This document shows positions 43,972 to 57,000 of a stretch of 64,000 bases of DNA, one piece after another. The notes under the pieces were generated by a model. The model saw nothing but the letters and a program-made list of their open reading frames with translations, was not told the origin of the DNA and searched no databases. Made by a program: the position numbers and the translations under genes. The stretch lies in NCBI RefSeq assembly GCF_000524195.1, contig NW_020170458.1:170919-234918 (forward strand). The letters are read 5' to 3'. Source of the stretch: Echinococcus granulosus (lineage: Eukaryota; Platyhelminthes; Cestoda; Cyclophyllidea; Taeniidae). The first letter of the stretch is position 1. Every line of letters starts with the position of its first letter.

Positions 43972-46900
43972 ACTTAGTAGGATGTAGCTCCTAAGTTTGC
44001 AGAAATATGAGCGTTTTTGCATTCATTAGCATCGACTTAGGCTCCGATTTGTTGCCAGCTTGGTCGATGTCTGATGTTCTAGCATTCTGCTATACATTCA
44101 TTATGAATGGGGCCAATTGTGTCCCCAAATCCCTTTAAAAGGGACCGACGTTCTGTGAGGTCGAGGGGGTCAGGTTTTCAACAAACATGTGCTTTGTGTG
44201 TCCCTTGCGCAAGATCACATTTGCATTGCTCAAGTTTGGTCGACGTTGCAATAGGCTATTGCTGACAGCTTTTTAATGCTGCTCTCCGAAGAAAAATACC
44301 CTGATAGATGGTTCTTCAAAGTGTTTTGGCCAATGTCATCATCGATGCAGAGCCTAAGTCATGGATGTAAAAGCTCTGAAGCGTAACAGTCAGGAAATGG
44401 ATTAAGGGGACCTCTTGAGCTTGAATGCTAATATAATCCACTAAACCCAGAGTTGGATTTTTAATGAACCCCTGCGATTCAATCTGCCATTCAGATCTTC
44501 CACGTTGGTCCAAATTGGAAGCATTTTATGCATTTGCAATGTTTCCCTTCCCAAATATAGGGTAATCACAGGATGGAAACTGAGTCCATCAGGCGTTCTG
44601 TGCGTTAGGTGCCCCTTCATAGGAGTAACTGTTTTGCTGTGAGGTGAAAACCGTCATGGCTTAATCTGTGATGAAGAGACGCTCTGCCATACTGAAAGCA
44701 CTAATACCATTCAGATGTCCTACTGTTGTCCAGAGTCTCCTTTCTATGCCGTCTGAAGGCTTCTGTTCAGTAAGATTTCTGCGTACTCCTTACCGTTCCA
44801 TTCTAACTTGACCAGTAGTTACTGGCCTGCACTAATTCATGTCATGACTGTTAGTCTCTACATACGGAGCGCAGGTTGTGTTTACTAATGGGTGCTGCAG
44901 CATGTCGTTATGGGTGTAAATTAAAGGTCTGAGGACGACTTAAACCCTCCTAATGAAGATTCAAAAGGAGAGAATGACATTTTTTGGTGGTTGCTATCAC
45001 ATTAAAATACCTACCCTGAGAGATATTTTCCGTGAATTCATGCAGACTCACGCTGTCAAATGAATCTTACGAAGGAAACGGAGCTCAAGCAGGTTAATAA
45101 ACCGGCTCCTCAACCCTTACCAGCTCCACAGACCTCCAATTGGGAAGTCGACGCATTTTTACGCATTACCTCTGCAGCCGCGGCAACTAGAAGCGCAATG
45201 GTGCTGCTTGCTTTCGCATGCAATCTACCTACTTATTTCCCTCTTCAGTAGCAGCTTTTAATCAACTACCCCTCTATCGCAAAAATGGATGTGAAAATGG
45301 GTTGTGAGACCTCGCGGTTGCTATTACTTTATGTTTGGATACGCAAAACGCAGTTTTTTCTCCTCTTATTGCATTTTATTATCTCCCTTCAAAGTTATTT
45401 GTGCAAAAATTTGGAGGACATTTTTTTCTTTCTTCCGCTCTCCTTTTACCCTCAATCAAGTAGCAATTGTAATACCTTCGTGTTGTGAAAGGCTTTGTCC
45501 TTATAGACTACGGTTGTGATTTATTGCTATTTCGCAGTAAACTTAAATAAGATAAATTCTATTTACAAATATAGTCTTTTTCCTGGAAAATATAAAGGTG
45601 CTTGTAACAAATAAAATGCAAATTAAGCATGTGACGGAAGCGCAATTTTTGATAAACTTTAGGGGCTTTGTAAAATGCATTTGATTGATTGCTGGAGGGA
45701 GAAGAGAGAACCGACGTATCATGCCGTAGAATGAGACGGGTTGGTTAAGCCCCAGCCTAGCAGTGCGGTAGACACCTTCACCCTATCTGTTACGCTTCTA
45801 GTTTACACCTTATCTATATTTTTAAAGTCATTTTAAAGGAAGAGACTGCAGTACTTCGGCTTCATGAACCAAGTCTAATTGGACCCTATTTTGGGGAGGT
45901 TGGCTACACATTGAATTCTATGAGGGTACGGTGGGAGGTAACAAAACCACACTCGATTTTAGAAAGGGTGTGGGTGTGTCACTCAAAACTGATAAATGTC
46001 TGATTGACTGGTTACTTGACTGACTGGGGATGAGGTGAGACGGGGTACGGTGGTGCATTATTCAAGCATTGGAAAGCTATCATAGGGAAGGGGGAGGCGG
46101 CTTGAAAGACTTAGCTGGGCATGGAAAAAATGAAAGGACGGCTGGACCATTGGGTGTTGGCTAAGCTTTGACATTGCCCACACAAATGGTGTCACAGTCC
46201 CGTCCCTTCCTACTTCCTACTTCACACCTCCGTCTGTCCATTTATTTGTTTCACCGTCGTTAATAGTCGCATTGATACCTTGACGATGGTCACAATTACA
46301 AGAATTGCAGGAATCGATGAGGTTCACATGCTCTATAGAAAAAAAAAACATCAAACAAAAAGCCGGTTTTCCACCCCTCTCTCTCATACCTCCTTTCTGC
46401 CTTTTGGCACTCTTCTGTTTGCCCGCCGTTGGTGGATATACTAGCTCCGATGCACTATTCACTGGCCAACTGACTCTTCTTCGACTAGATCAAACAAAGA
46501 ATGCGTCGACCGTACATCAAGAATCAATCAAAGCTTAAAAAACAAGCTCCCAATACATTTACTAAAAAGTTCGAGAAGACTAAAATTTCAATTTTTATTG
46601 AGCAATAATGCAAATAAATTCTTCACCTTCCAAAAATAAGGAAAAAAAGCTGTCACAGCAAGATGAAGCGCCATCCAATCCGTGAAGGCCCCAGAAGATT
46701 GGTCAATTCTGATTGGCTACATGGCCGGTAGCCGCCGGCCTCGTAATTACTTCTAGGAGGAGTTTGGGCGTTCCCAACTAAAGTCGTTCGTTTCCGGTCC
46801 ACCTACACCATTCGTCGATGACAGAGGGAAAACAGCTGGTGTTGACGCTGTTGCTGGAAATGTGGTGCTAGTAAAAACTGCAAAAATAGCCACTTGGACT

Positions 46901-46989
46901 TTGTGTTGTTTAATGATTTGTTACTACATGTTAGGTATCTGCCTGCCCTCTCTTTCTTTTCCTATCCTCTTCCTTTCTCTCCTTTTAAT

Positions 46990-47170
46990 TATAGTTCTAA
47001 ATTATCCGAAGGGTGGATAAATGGAAGCATGGATGGGCAGATAGATGGATAGATGGTTGGAAGAATCCGCGATTGCTAGATGGCTAAAAAGACTGATGTA
47101 TTACTGAACGACGAAACGAATGAATAGATAGTCCGAAACTAAGTGAATGAGGCGATAAATGATTAGTTTG
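46990..47170 (+). repeat. Decayed GGAT/GATA tetranucleotide repeat block D
   Basis: GGTGGATAAATGGAAGCATGG followed by GATAGATGGATAGATGGTTGG and weaker GAAT units. Same texture as the blocks at 10.2, 11.0 and 19 kb. Confidence 0.6.
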
Positions 47171-48259
47171 GTCGGCTGTTAAGTCTAGTGGTTCGGCTAT
47201 TAGACAGATCTAGGCCAGACGGCTGTAATCTTGACTAACTGACAAATAGACAGGCGTAAAACTGAATTCGCGGCTAGACCTCAAACAGACAAATACCACC
47301 TCAAGACATCCTCTAACACGCAATAGGGGCTGCGGGTGTGGGCGATGCCGAGGAGGCGGGTAGAATGTTTGATCACTGAAAACCTGTGCAGGCCCAAGTT
47401 CCCGCGCAGTTGAACTTCCTGTGCTGCAGTCAGGATAAAATATTTTTTTGTCAGTTGAATGCACGTTTTTGGAAGTCTTTTTGCACCCCGAGGTACGGAA
47501 GCTAGGCCTCCTTCTGACAGGAAAAAGAATGGTTTTTTTTGCCATGTTAACCTTTTGATGTAAACTTTACTCGGCTGCTTTTTGTGCCCCACCCAGAGCA
47601 CCTTGTACCAGCAAAAAAGTCAAAACGTAGGCTTTTTCGCTTTTTCCTGGTTAACGTGTCTCCAAGATGTTAATAAAGTTGATCGCCTTCTTCTTGACAT
47701 TAATTTTGTTTTGCCGCAAAGAAAAAGTGTTTGAGTGCACACTGGTGACTGACATGTCAATCACAAGCGTCATAGTGTAACGGATGTTTGTCTAGGAGTG
47801 CCACAAATTCACGCCTTTTACTTGAGTCATCTCCTTTCTCTCTTGACTTTGCACTGTGTCTAATCGAAGCAGTTAGCAGTGGGTTAACCGATGCTTCAAC
47901 AAACGCGGCGACCCTATCATGACTCCTCACCAAGACGAAGGTACTAGCTCTTATAGACTAAAGAGTCCGCGTAGTCGGGTGTTTTTATCTCATCCACGAC
48001 ATCGAAAAATAAATGAGCTCATGGGCCTTCTACTTTCCCTTTTTCTAAATGCAACTTCCATTGGTCAACAGTGGCCGTCTACTTACTTGAAGCAAGTAGT
48101 ATCACCCAAGCTGTTTATTTATAGATAGATTCAGTGAATAACGAAAAATATTTCCTTTTCCACTTTCTTTGCGAAATAATTAACATCTTTCACCTTTGTA
48201 TCAAGATACCCTATTTTTTGTGCACAACAATTCAAATATTGTTTAAAACCATTCTTTCT

Positions 48260-48279
48260 GTGTCACATATTTGTGACAC
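48260..48279. repeat. Interspersed hairpin element, copy 4
   Basis: Arm GTGTCACA, loop TATT, arm TGTGACAC, a perfect 8-nt inverted repeat in intergenic DNA. Confidence 0.75.
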
Positions 48280-51066
48280 TCGGCTTTTTAAAATCAAGGC
48301 TTGTTTATGATTTCTAAGCATCTTTCGAGGTGACAAAAAGGGAAATCTGATGGCATGTTGTGCATTCTTGCTGAAGAAGGCAACTTTGATACGTAATATC
48401 CGATCAAGGAGCCGATTTTTCACTCCTTCAAGAGAAAAGAAGTGTGGTCAACGTCTATTTAAAACGTGGAATAAAATTTCGACGGGTTTACGTCCGTCGT
48501 GGCCTTAAATATATCATTGCGGTTGTTGATAGAAACAGCCATAGCGAGCAAGGAGAATCACAATTCAGCAACCCAGTACAAAGGCGGCAAAAAAACTCGA
48601 AGAAATCCACTTTTACTGGAGGATTTGCGTAAAGAGGAAGAAGAAGTGAAGTTGGGCTGCATTATTTTAGGTCCCCAGTTGCGGCTGTTTTTACCATATA
48701 CACACTCGCCCTCTCCCAACCCCAAATTCCTCCGACCAGTTATACTGTCTCGCACGTGAATGTGGTATTGTCTGATTACCGCAGCTGAAAAAGGGAATAC
48801 AAGTCATTTAGAGCCAGGATGAGTGCCATCAAGGAAGTTCTGAGGAGGAAGATAAACAGAGCAGTGTATCGCTTCTAATCCATTCAAAAAAAGGGCCTGA
48901 GGTGTCTTGAAGGAAAAGAACAGTTTCATCTTTGATTGTTCAATGTACGCATTTTCCGCATCAAAGCTCCAGCCATAATGAAGGTGATAGGTATAACTCG
49001 CCAAAATCGGCAGGTCTTCTGGTTATGAACACTGTCGAGGCAAACAGCCGGACAGGCGAGGTATAAAAGGAAGTAGAGAGGGCGCTCTGATGGCGGTTGT
49101 TTGTGCACTCCGACATCTTGATAATCCATATTTGGTCCGTCCATTCGTACTTTCCTCCTCCCTTTCTTTCATGCCTCGTTCGGACTTTTATGATGCCACT
49201 TCAAATTTAAAGAAGCGCATCGCACCCACTTTCCGACTGATGCCTATAGCCTACCTAATCAAATGACTTATGTAAATGCCTGGTAAATGGGCATCACCGC
49301 AGATTGCCAGTCGTGTGGGGCTGTTGAGAATAACCTGCTATGTGAAATAATCACATATTGGGTGATAAATTAATGCTGATGAATGGGGGTGATGACAGTA
49401 AATCTGATCCTCTCGCGTCCTAAAGTGTACATCTTCTCGTAGACGTGCTTTGCGACGGAAGGAAGAGCTGTACTTACTCACTTGCTTCCTTTCAACTGTT
49501 TGGTCAGTTTTGCATGCTTCTTGAGGTGAGGATGCAGTTGTCTATTTTGAAGGCGTATCGAATTGACAAGATGAATATCAGGTGAAGTGGGGGATCGGGT
49601 CTCCAGATTCAACGAGTGAAGAGTAACGCTATTCAGCCGCCCACTCGGTTGCAAAGATAACGTATAGTTTATTGCAGAAGAGGTGAGACGGTGGTGGCGT
49701 TTATGTGGGTGGTTGATGGTTTTGGAAAAAACCAAAGACAAGTTGGTGTGTCTTACGAACGCTGCAAAACAAAGGTCTCAACTCATTTCACCTCATTCTC
49801 ACGCCGCAGCCAGCCGGTCAAACAATCATTCAGCTAGTCAGTCAGAAAGCTAGTCCACTGATTTGGAAAAAAATCTAAAAAAGCATGTCAAATAGCATGA
49901 GAGAGACAGAAAAATAAACGGGTGTTAACCACCTATCCGTCTTTTCATTCATCCATCCATTGACGATTGATTGATCACTTAAGAGCCGTCAAATGAAGAG
50001 GTAGTCAAAAGGTGACAACCCAATGTTAAACGTGGGACTTAACAATTGCGAAATATTTAAGTTAGGAAATCGCCATATACAACTGACTTTTCCTTATTAC
50101 GAATACTATAAGCAAATCCGCCTGCGACTACAGTCAAGACGATTAAGTAATGATTGTGATATACGGAAAAGGTAGTTGCTGCTAATGTTCCTCAAATGAA
50201 AAGCCAAATAACACCAATAAATATCACCCTTTCATTTTAAGCTACCACCGGCCATTTCGCGACAAAATCAAAACCCAATGTAAAATTTTGCCTTGAAAGA
50301 TTATTATTCTTCGTTTTTCTACTCTATTCGACTTAAACAATCCAGGCAGGTAAAATCGACCCCTAAAATGACTTAAATTAAACAATGCGCAAGCTTGAAA
50401 CCGAAGGTCATCTCACTGTCATTTTGCATCGAAAATAGGCGTTATTAAATAAAACAAAAATCCTCCAAATGAATTTCACCTAACTCTATTCTTTCAAACT
50501 CATAGTTGATGATTTGAGTACTTTTTTACCCACAAGTCAATTTGAATCACTAAACTTTACTGCCATTTAATGTTTCTTTCCTCATTTTCCTCTCGTTTGG
50601 TACTTATTCTCTCCTTTTTTTTATAGCAAAAGTGGACATATTCTTGAAAGCAACTTAAACGAGTCTGTCTGAAACGTGCGGTGGACATGAGCAATCTTCT
50701 CTTTTTATGCCGGATATTTTTTATGTGAAACGCATCAGCAGCTACAAGGCAGCAGCAAAGCGCTCGGCTTCACTATGGTAGCTGACATAACCTTTGCAAT
50801 CAATTTCACGCTCCACGCACGAGGCGACACAGTTGTTACCATTGGTCAGCCTTCCCTTCCCACAAATAACCAATCATTTTGAGCCTTTGACTGTGCAGGC
50901 CATTCTAGAGGGAGGCAAGCAGGTATGCATCCAAGAGGGCACAAAATCCAGACGCCAGGGTGCATTTCGTCGTCAGCACCGAAAGGAGGAGAAGAAATAG
51001 CAGCCTAAGAGCCGTCGCGTAAATTTTCACTTCTCCTCCGTCACTGTCACTGTCATTATTAATGAA

Positions 51067-54000
51067 ATGTTCCCTAACACGCGACGTGCTTCACTGCCTA
51101 GTAACCCAGCCGCAGAAGCAGCGACTCGCCGGGAATGTCGAACTTTCGAACCCCAGCAATGGCGTCGATCGGTATGCAAAAATTGCTTTCGATCTGAGCC
51201 TGAACACGTTGCTGCTGCCAACGTTGCTACTCCAACTGCTGTTTCTGTGACAACCACTTCAGTGCCTACTTTGGAGTCAACTCCAGTAGCGATAAATGCC
51301 TGGCCAGTGACACCTGTGCTAAGTAGAAAATCAACTTCTGTTGGGTCTATGGATGCACCACAGTTGAGGGTGGGCGGACAACCACAGGCGCCAGGGCGAA
51401 GAAATGGACAGAATTCACAGAGGTGAGTAACAGAAACAACAAAATATGGTCTAAAAATGTGTTAATATAATATTAATTGCTGTTAGTTATATGTTTATGA
51501 CGCCTGCTAATTTTAAGGCCTAACTTTCAGGTCATAAATGTGCAACTTGCGGCCATGGTCAGTTGATAATAGCCAGATGAAATAAGTCTTTACTTTTGAA
51601 TCGTCAATCATTCATAGGCTCATTTTAGTAGATGAAAGCCTGATAAAGTGTCACTTGTGGATGTACTTAGTAATATAAACTGAGAGCATTGGGTTTGTTG
51701 ACCAACTTACTTTCAGTGTCACACATTTGTGACGCGAGTTCTATATCAATTTATGACGTCTGGTCACACCAAACCGTTAAGGTGGAAAATTGGTTGAAAT
51801 CGGAGCAATAAACCGAACTTAACGTTAATAGTCCGACAGCAGCCACATACACACATAGAACACGCATTTTATGGACTGCGGTTGGCGATTCCCCTCTTCC
51901 TTCCCTTCCCCGCCTCCTCCATCATCTGACAAGGAATAGGGCGAACCATTTCGCTGCCTCTTCTTTCGGCGTAAATAGGAAAACAGTCAGTTGGAGGTAC
52001 TGATTGGTGTCCCCTGTGAAGAAGGAAGATGGAATTTTTTAATCGTAGGCGGGAAAGAAATTCCTGTGCCCAAGAGACTACGGCAATGGCCTTCAACAAC
52101 TCCTTCTTTTCCATCTACGGCAAAAGCAATGATAAACTTTTTTCTTAAAAAAAGTGATTGGTCTATCACGAGTAAGAAGGCCTGATGCACCCTGATCCTT
52201 GCAAGTCGAAAAGGCAAAGGCGGATGGAGGTGGGAAGCTCTAGACCAATTTCCTGAGTTAAAAGGCTTTTTTACCCAGAGGTCGTTTTTGAGGGTCTGTT
52301 TCAGTATGTTAGCATAAAAAAAGGAAATTTCGAGGCCTTTTTTAGCCAAGAAGTAGTTTTTAGGAGAAAGGTACCTTCTCCTCCAAGTGCTGGTAGCGGA
52401 GAAGGCTTACCTCAGATGACGATTTTGGAGCGTGACGACACGAGGAGATAGACGACATTGGATACGCCAGAAATCTACTAAACCGCTGTAAAAATGGTCT
52501 TTTTCGGCCAAATTTCATTACGAAAGTGGAGTAGTCAATAAATCGACTGACATACTGACAGGTAAACCGTCTCAGTGACACAAAGTAGCCGAATTTCACT
52601 ACTCACTGACAGGTTGGTTGAAGGACTCACCGAACTTGGTTCAAACGCAGCGCTCCTTCATTTTCCCATCTAACTCAAACATCTTTAAGCCACCGCAATC
52701 AAAACATTTGGCTGGCTTTCGAGCATCTTAACTCTGCCCTGCAAACAAGGAAAGACTAAACATTTGGAGGCTTTTGAAATAAAGGTAGGTTCGTTCGTCC
52801 ACTCGGGCTCTTCACTCGTCTCCGACAAAAGGGAAGCCTTCCCCGGTTGGTACAAATAAAAAGAGTTCACCTTTTAGAGTACCCTGGAATTATGCGCTGT
52901 TAACGGTAGCATCTTTGGGTACTGGCAAATTTTGACAGCAATCACTTGTTAAAACCGTACCCATATTGACAGTTGACGAGTTGGAAGGTAAGGGAGGTAC
53001 ATCCCAGTGCTTGATGCGACCTCAATAAAATGCCAAGTCGTTGGATGCGAAGGAGGCAAATATGTACAAAGAGCCCTGTCAAATAAAAGTGGACCAGTAA
53101 GTGCAACTGTAGTTGCGCCTCGCTTCCTCCCCGTAGCCGCATCAAGCCGAAGTAGTGATGATAAACATGCACCTTATTAGCGTGGGGAAGGGCCGGCGGG
53201 TTGCCATGATGTTTTAATGAATATACCGCGGAACGTAAGTACAATCCACGGGGACGGAAGAGCCCATGTAGATAAACACTGAAAAACCAACTATCGAATC
53301 ATGACGGGAGTGTTTTTACCTACTTAAATGGTAAAAAGTAGCATGATCCGATGATCATGGTGCAGAGCTGACGGGCAGCTCGGGGAGACTGAGTTTCCAG
53401 CTCAGTTGAATACGCATTTAAACAGGATGCCTTATTTAAACAAGTTTATTGTCACAGCACCTTGCGTTGGCGACTTAAAACACGAGAGGGGTTAGGCTTA
53501 GGTCATATCCATTAGACGGAAAAGTGGCTCCTTGCCAAAATTTGAGGTCAAACTACGTGCCAGCGTAGCAGAAAAGCGCATATATTTTTATCGCTTTTAT
53601 AAGGAAAGCAAGGTGAGTAAAACTCTGTCCTTTGAATGCATCAAGTCAACGTCAACACAAGCAGCTGATTTTTTTAATCATCTGACCCTAATCAAGAGTC
53701 ACGTGAGGCAGGAGCAGTTGCCTTATCAGATCAAAGTCAACCACTGATCGCTAATGGCATCGAGCCTTAACAATTTAGATCGGCTGAAGACTTGCACAGA
53801 GGACCTCCTACGGGTCATAGAAGCACCCCTGCTCCCATTCAGGCACCCCCACCCCAGACAATGGTTCCAGAGCGGAGTGCCCAAGTGGGTACCAGTGGAA
53901 TCTTCTCGTCCGCCTCGAGTATCGACGCGAGATATGTAGAGGAGTTAGAAAATGATTTTTTCGACTTGGAGGACAAATACGATGCTTTGGCACGGGAGCG

Positions 54001-57000
54001 CAATGACATCTCAATGGAGTTAGAGGCAAAAGTGAGGAGCATTGAGGAGCTGCAGACTTCACTGGAACAGTACAAGGAGAAGGTCAGCACGTTGGAAAGA
54101 AGGTGTACCCACTTGGAGGAAGAAATCAAGAGTTACAGGTAACTAAAAAGAACTTTTAATGAATTGGAACACAACCGAGCGGCATCTTGACGTGTGTTGG
54201 GTGGTTTCTTCACCAGAGAAAGGCTGCGATTGCCAGAAAGCGACCAAGGTGGAGTAGCAGGTGGCACTGCTGATATGAAGACTGGTTTAAGTACTGCGCT
54301 GGAGGGCAGTGAATGCAATGACGATTTGAAGTCGCGACTAAATCAGGTGGAACAGCTGTGTCAGGATGTGATGGAAGAGAATGAGGCCTTGAAGGAAGAA
54401 ATAGAGGAGATGCAGCGAGAGATTGAGGAGATGCATGATCATTTTCAGGTTAGTAAAATGCCTTACATCGATTCAAGTAGTAATACGTAAATAATGATTT
54501 GTATGCTCCTAACTCCTGATTCGTAGGAGGAGGACAGGGACAGCATGCGGGAGATGCAACGTGACCTTGAGGCAGCCAATAAGACGTGTAGAATTCTTCA
54601 GTTTAAGCTACGCAAAGCGGAGCGTCGTTTTGAGCAGGTGGAGGCTGAGAGAGCCAATTTGGAAGAGCGACTTTCGCGACTAGAGTCTCAACTCTACAGC
54701 GAGACTGATATCGGTCACATTCGGACACTTGAGGTGAAGTTAATGAAGCGATTTTGAAGAGACAAATTGGGCACCAAATTAGAGCTACAGTAGGGTAGAA
54801 GGGTAGGATGTACTTTTCTGTGATTATCTGCAGCCATAACTGCATTGAAAGATCAAGCCACTAAAATAAGATTTAAGTAGCGTGACCAAACAAAAGAACT
54901 ACACTGATATCAGTTGGTCTATTTGGCCAAACATTCACACATCCACTTTACTATCCATTCATCACTTGGTGGCCATCCTTACTGAGCCGAGTGGCAATTT
55001 CTTGATAAAAGGAGGGATAGTGAATGAATAGAAACTCACCATTGGTAAGCAATGGTCGGCGAAACAGTTATTAGAGTGCAAACGTCTTCTCAATGCAGCT
55101 TCTGCCCAACTCTTTGTCTACCCTCTGTCCATGTCTATTGGTCCTGTTCTGTTTTCGGACGTCATCTATAAAGCGGGCTAGCTATATTACCGAGAGGCAG
55201 ATATAAACAATTACATGAACCTGGAGTTGATTTTTAGCCAACAGTCATCCTCTACTTACAACGGATAGTTTTGATGGCTTTCAGGAGGAATTGCGCGTTG
55301 CTAAGGAGGTGACAGTTCGTCTTAACAACGAATTAGACATTTTGGAGGAGAAGCGCCAGTTCTACGAAGATGAAAATCACCAGTTAAAGAATGAATTGCA
55401 AATATGTCAGAATCGACGAATCGCCTCTGAGAATGAGGTGGATCGACTGCGTCTGGAGGTAAGTGAGACAGTCTGAAAGTTTACAAATATGACCTTAGAG
55501 CCAGTTTTGGGAAGCAAAGGGGAGGAAATACAAAAACCTCCCAAAATTTTGTCATGGTAATGGGCGCTTCAGATTGAAGGCGCGTTGTAAGTCTCTGGTC
55601 ATTTTGTCAGGTCATTGAAATAAGACATAGTGGCACGATTCAAAAGCTTGAAGGAATTCTCTCAAAAATGGAGAAGTATTTACACCATAACAAGGCTCCC
55701 GTGCGGTTTTATTTGCCATGGAAACGATGAGGGTTGTAAGAATGCTAACCAAAGTTGACAATGCTCGACAAGGGCCAATTTTTTTTGGCATTTCGCCTGC
55801 CTTTCAGCTAATTGCAAGGTGTCAATGCCTGGGGTTAAGACGACCGTTAATTTAACCTTTAATAAATGGGCTAAATGTCGCCATGCCCTGAATAGTGTGG
55901 GTAGTTATTGGCGTCAGGAGCACCGATTCACTTCCCGTTGGAGGGCATTCACTCAGCATGATAATCAAATACACCTTTACGTACCGACCTTGCTGGAGCG
56001 AAGAGTTCGGTACGTCTCGGGCTTCCACTCAGTTGCTACTGCATCTTTTATGGATCCAAAAGTAAAATTGGGATGACAGATGGGACAGGTTTATAAATAT
56101 CACCATTAAAATACATAAATCACCCTCTAGCTACTGATGAAAAACACAAGTAGTATATATGGACTTAATTTCCACTACAATTTTTTTCCTTTTTAAGCAC
56201 TACACTCGACTAAAATATTTTCGAAGCAGTTTCAAACTGCATATCTTGAATTAAAAAGAAGTACTTAATCGTCGTGATCGTAAATTAATTGCGGCTCGGC
56301 AACGCCTGTTCATACAAGCGGTGAGGTGGAGGAGAAGAGCACGCCAGTGCTGCTTCTGGGATAGCAATCCGGTGGCGTGGTGACTAGTGGCACACACAAA
56401 CACAATCTACCTGCAGTCTTGTGCCTATCCGACTGGTACTGCATGCGGACGTATGTGCGCATGCACTGCGATAAAAGGGAAAAGGTGAAGGAGGAGGAGA
56501 ATAAAAACGTTTGCTTTTGTATCTAACTTGGTGAATGATGCACATGAATAAGAGGTGAATTTGTTTGTGTGGACTTTAAGGCAGCGACAGAGCTGAAAGT
56601 TTCTCCCTTCTGTAACAGTAAGAGGACAGGCTGTTTTCTTAACAAATATAATTATACGAATTTTTAACTGCGTATGGATAGTGCACAAAGAATGAGAGAG
56701 GAAGTGCCTCTCCCTTCCCGTACCCTCCTGGTAACTCCACTTCAAGCGTTAATTATCATAACACGACATTGGGCAGTCACACACTCAAAATGGCGAGATG
56801 GGAAGCAACAGTGTAGTATAAATAGAGGTGGAGGCTTTCAGGTGCGATTGCTTGTTTTAGGAGCGAATTGCTTTATAAAATCTGGCTTAGAATATACCGA
56901 TGTGTTTCAATTTGTGCATGACTAATACACTTATTTGAAGAGGAAATGACTTTTGGCTGTGCTAAAAATGCAGTCTAAATTTTTCAATAAAAATTTTAAA

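Larger units (their letters stand above)
43972..51066. other. Intergenic region between the cholinesterase-like and MTCL-like genes
   Basis: About 7.1 kb with no exon I can support. It includes the 3' UTR of the upstream gene, a GGAT repeat block (about 46990-47170), one GTCACA hairpin (48260-48279), CT-rich stretches and the presumed promoter of the MTCL-like gene. The short frame at 46305-46538 has a hydrophobic segment (PPFCLLALFCLPAVGG), but no homology or splice partner was recognised. Confidence 0.45.

Noticed and set aside
44038..44320. Stretch that briefly looked like a reverse-transcriptase fragment
   Set aside because: No catalytic motif or consistent frame could be found.
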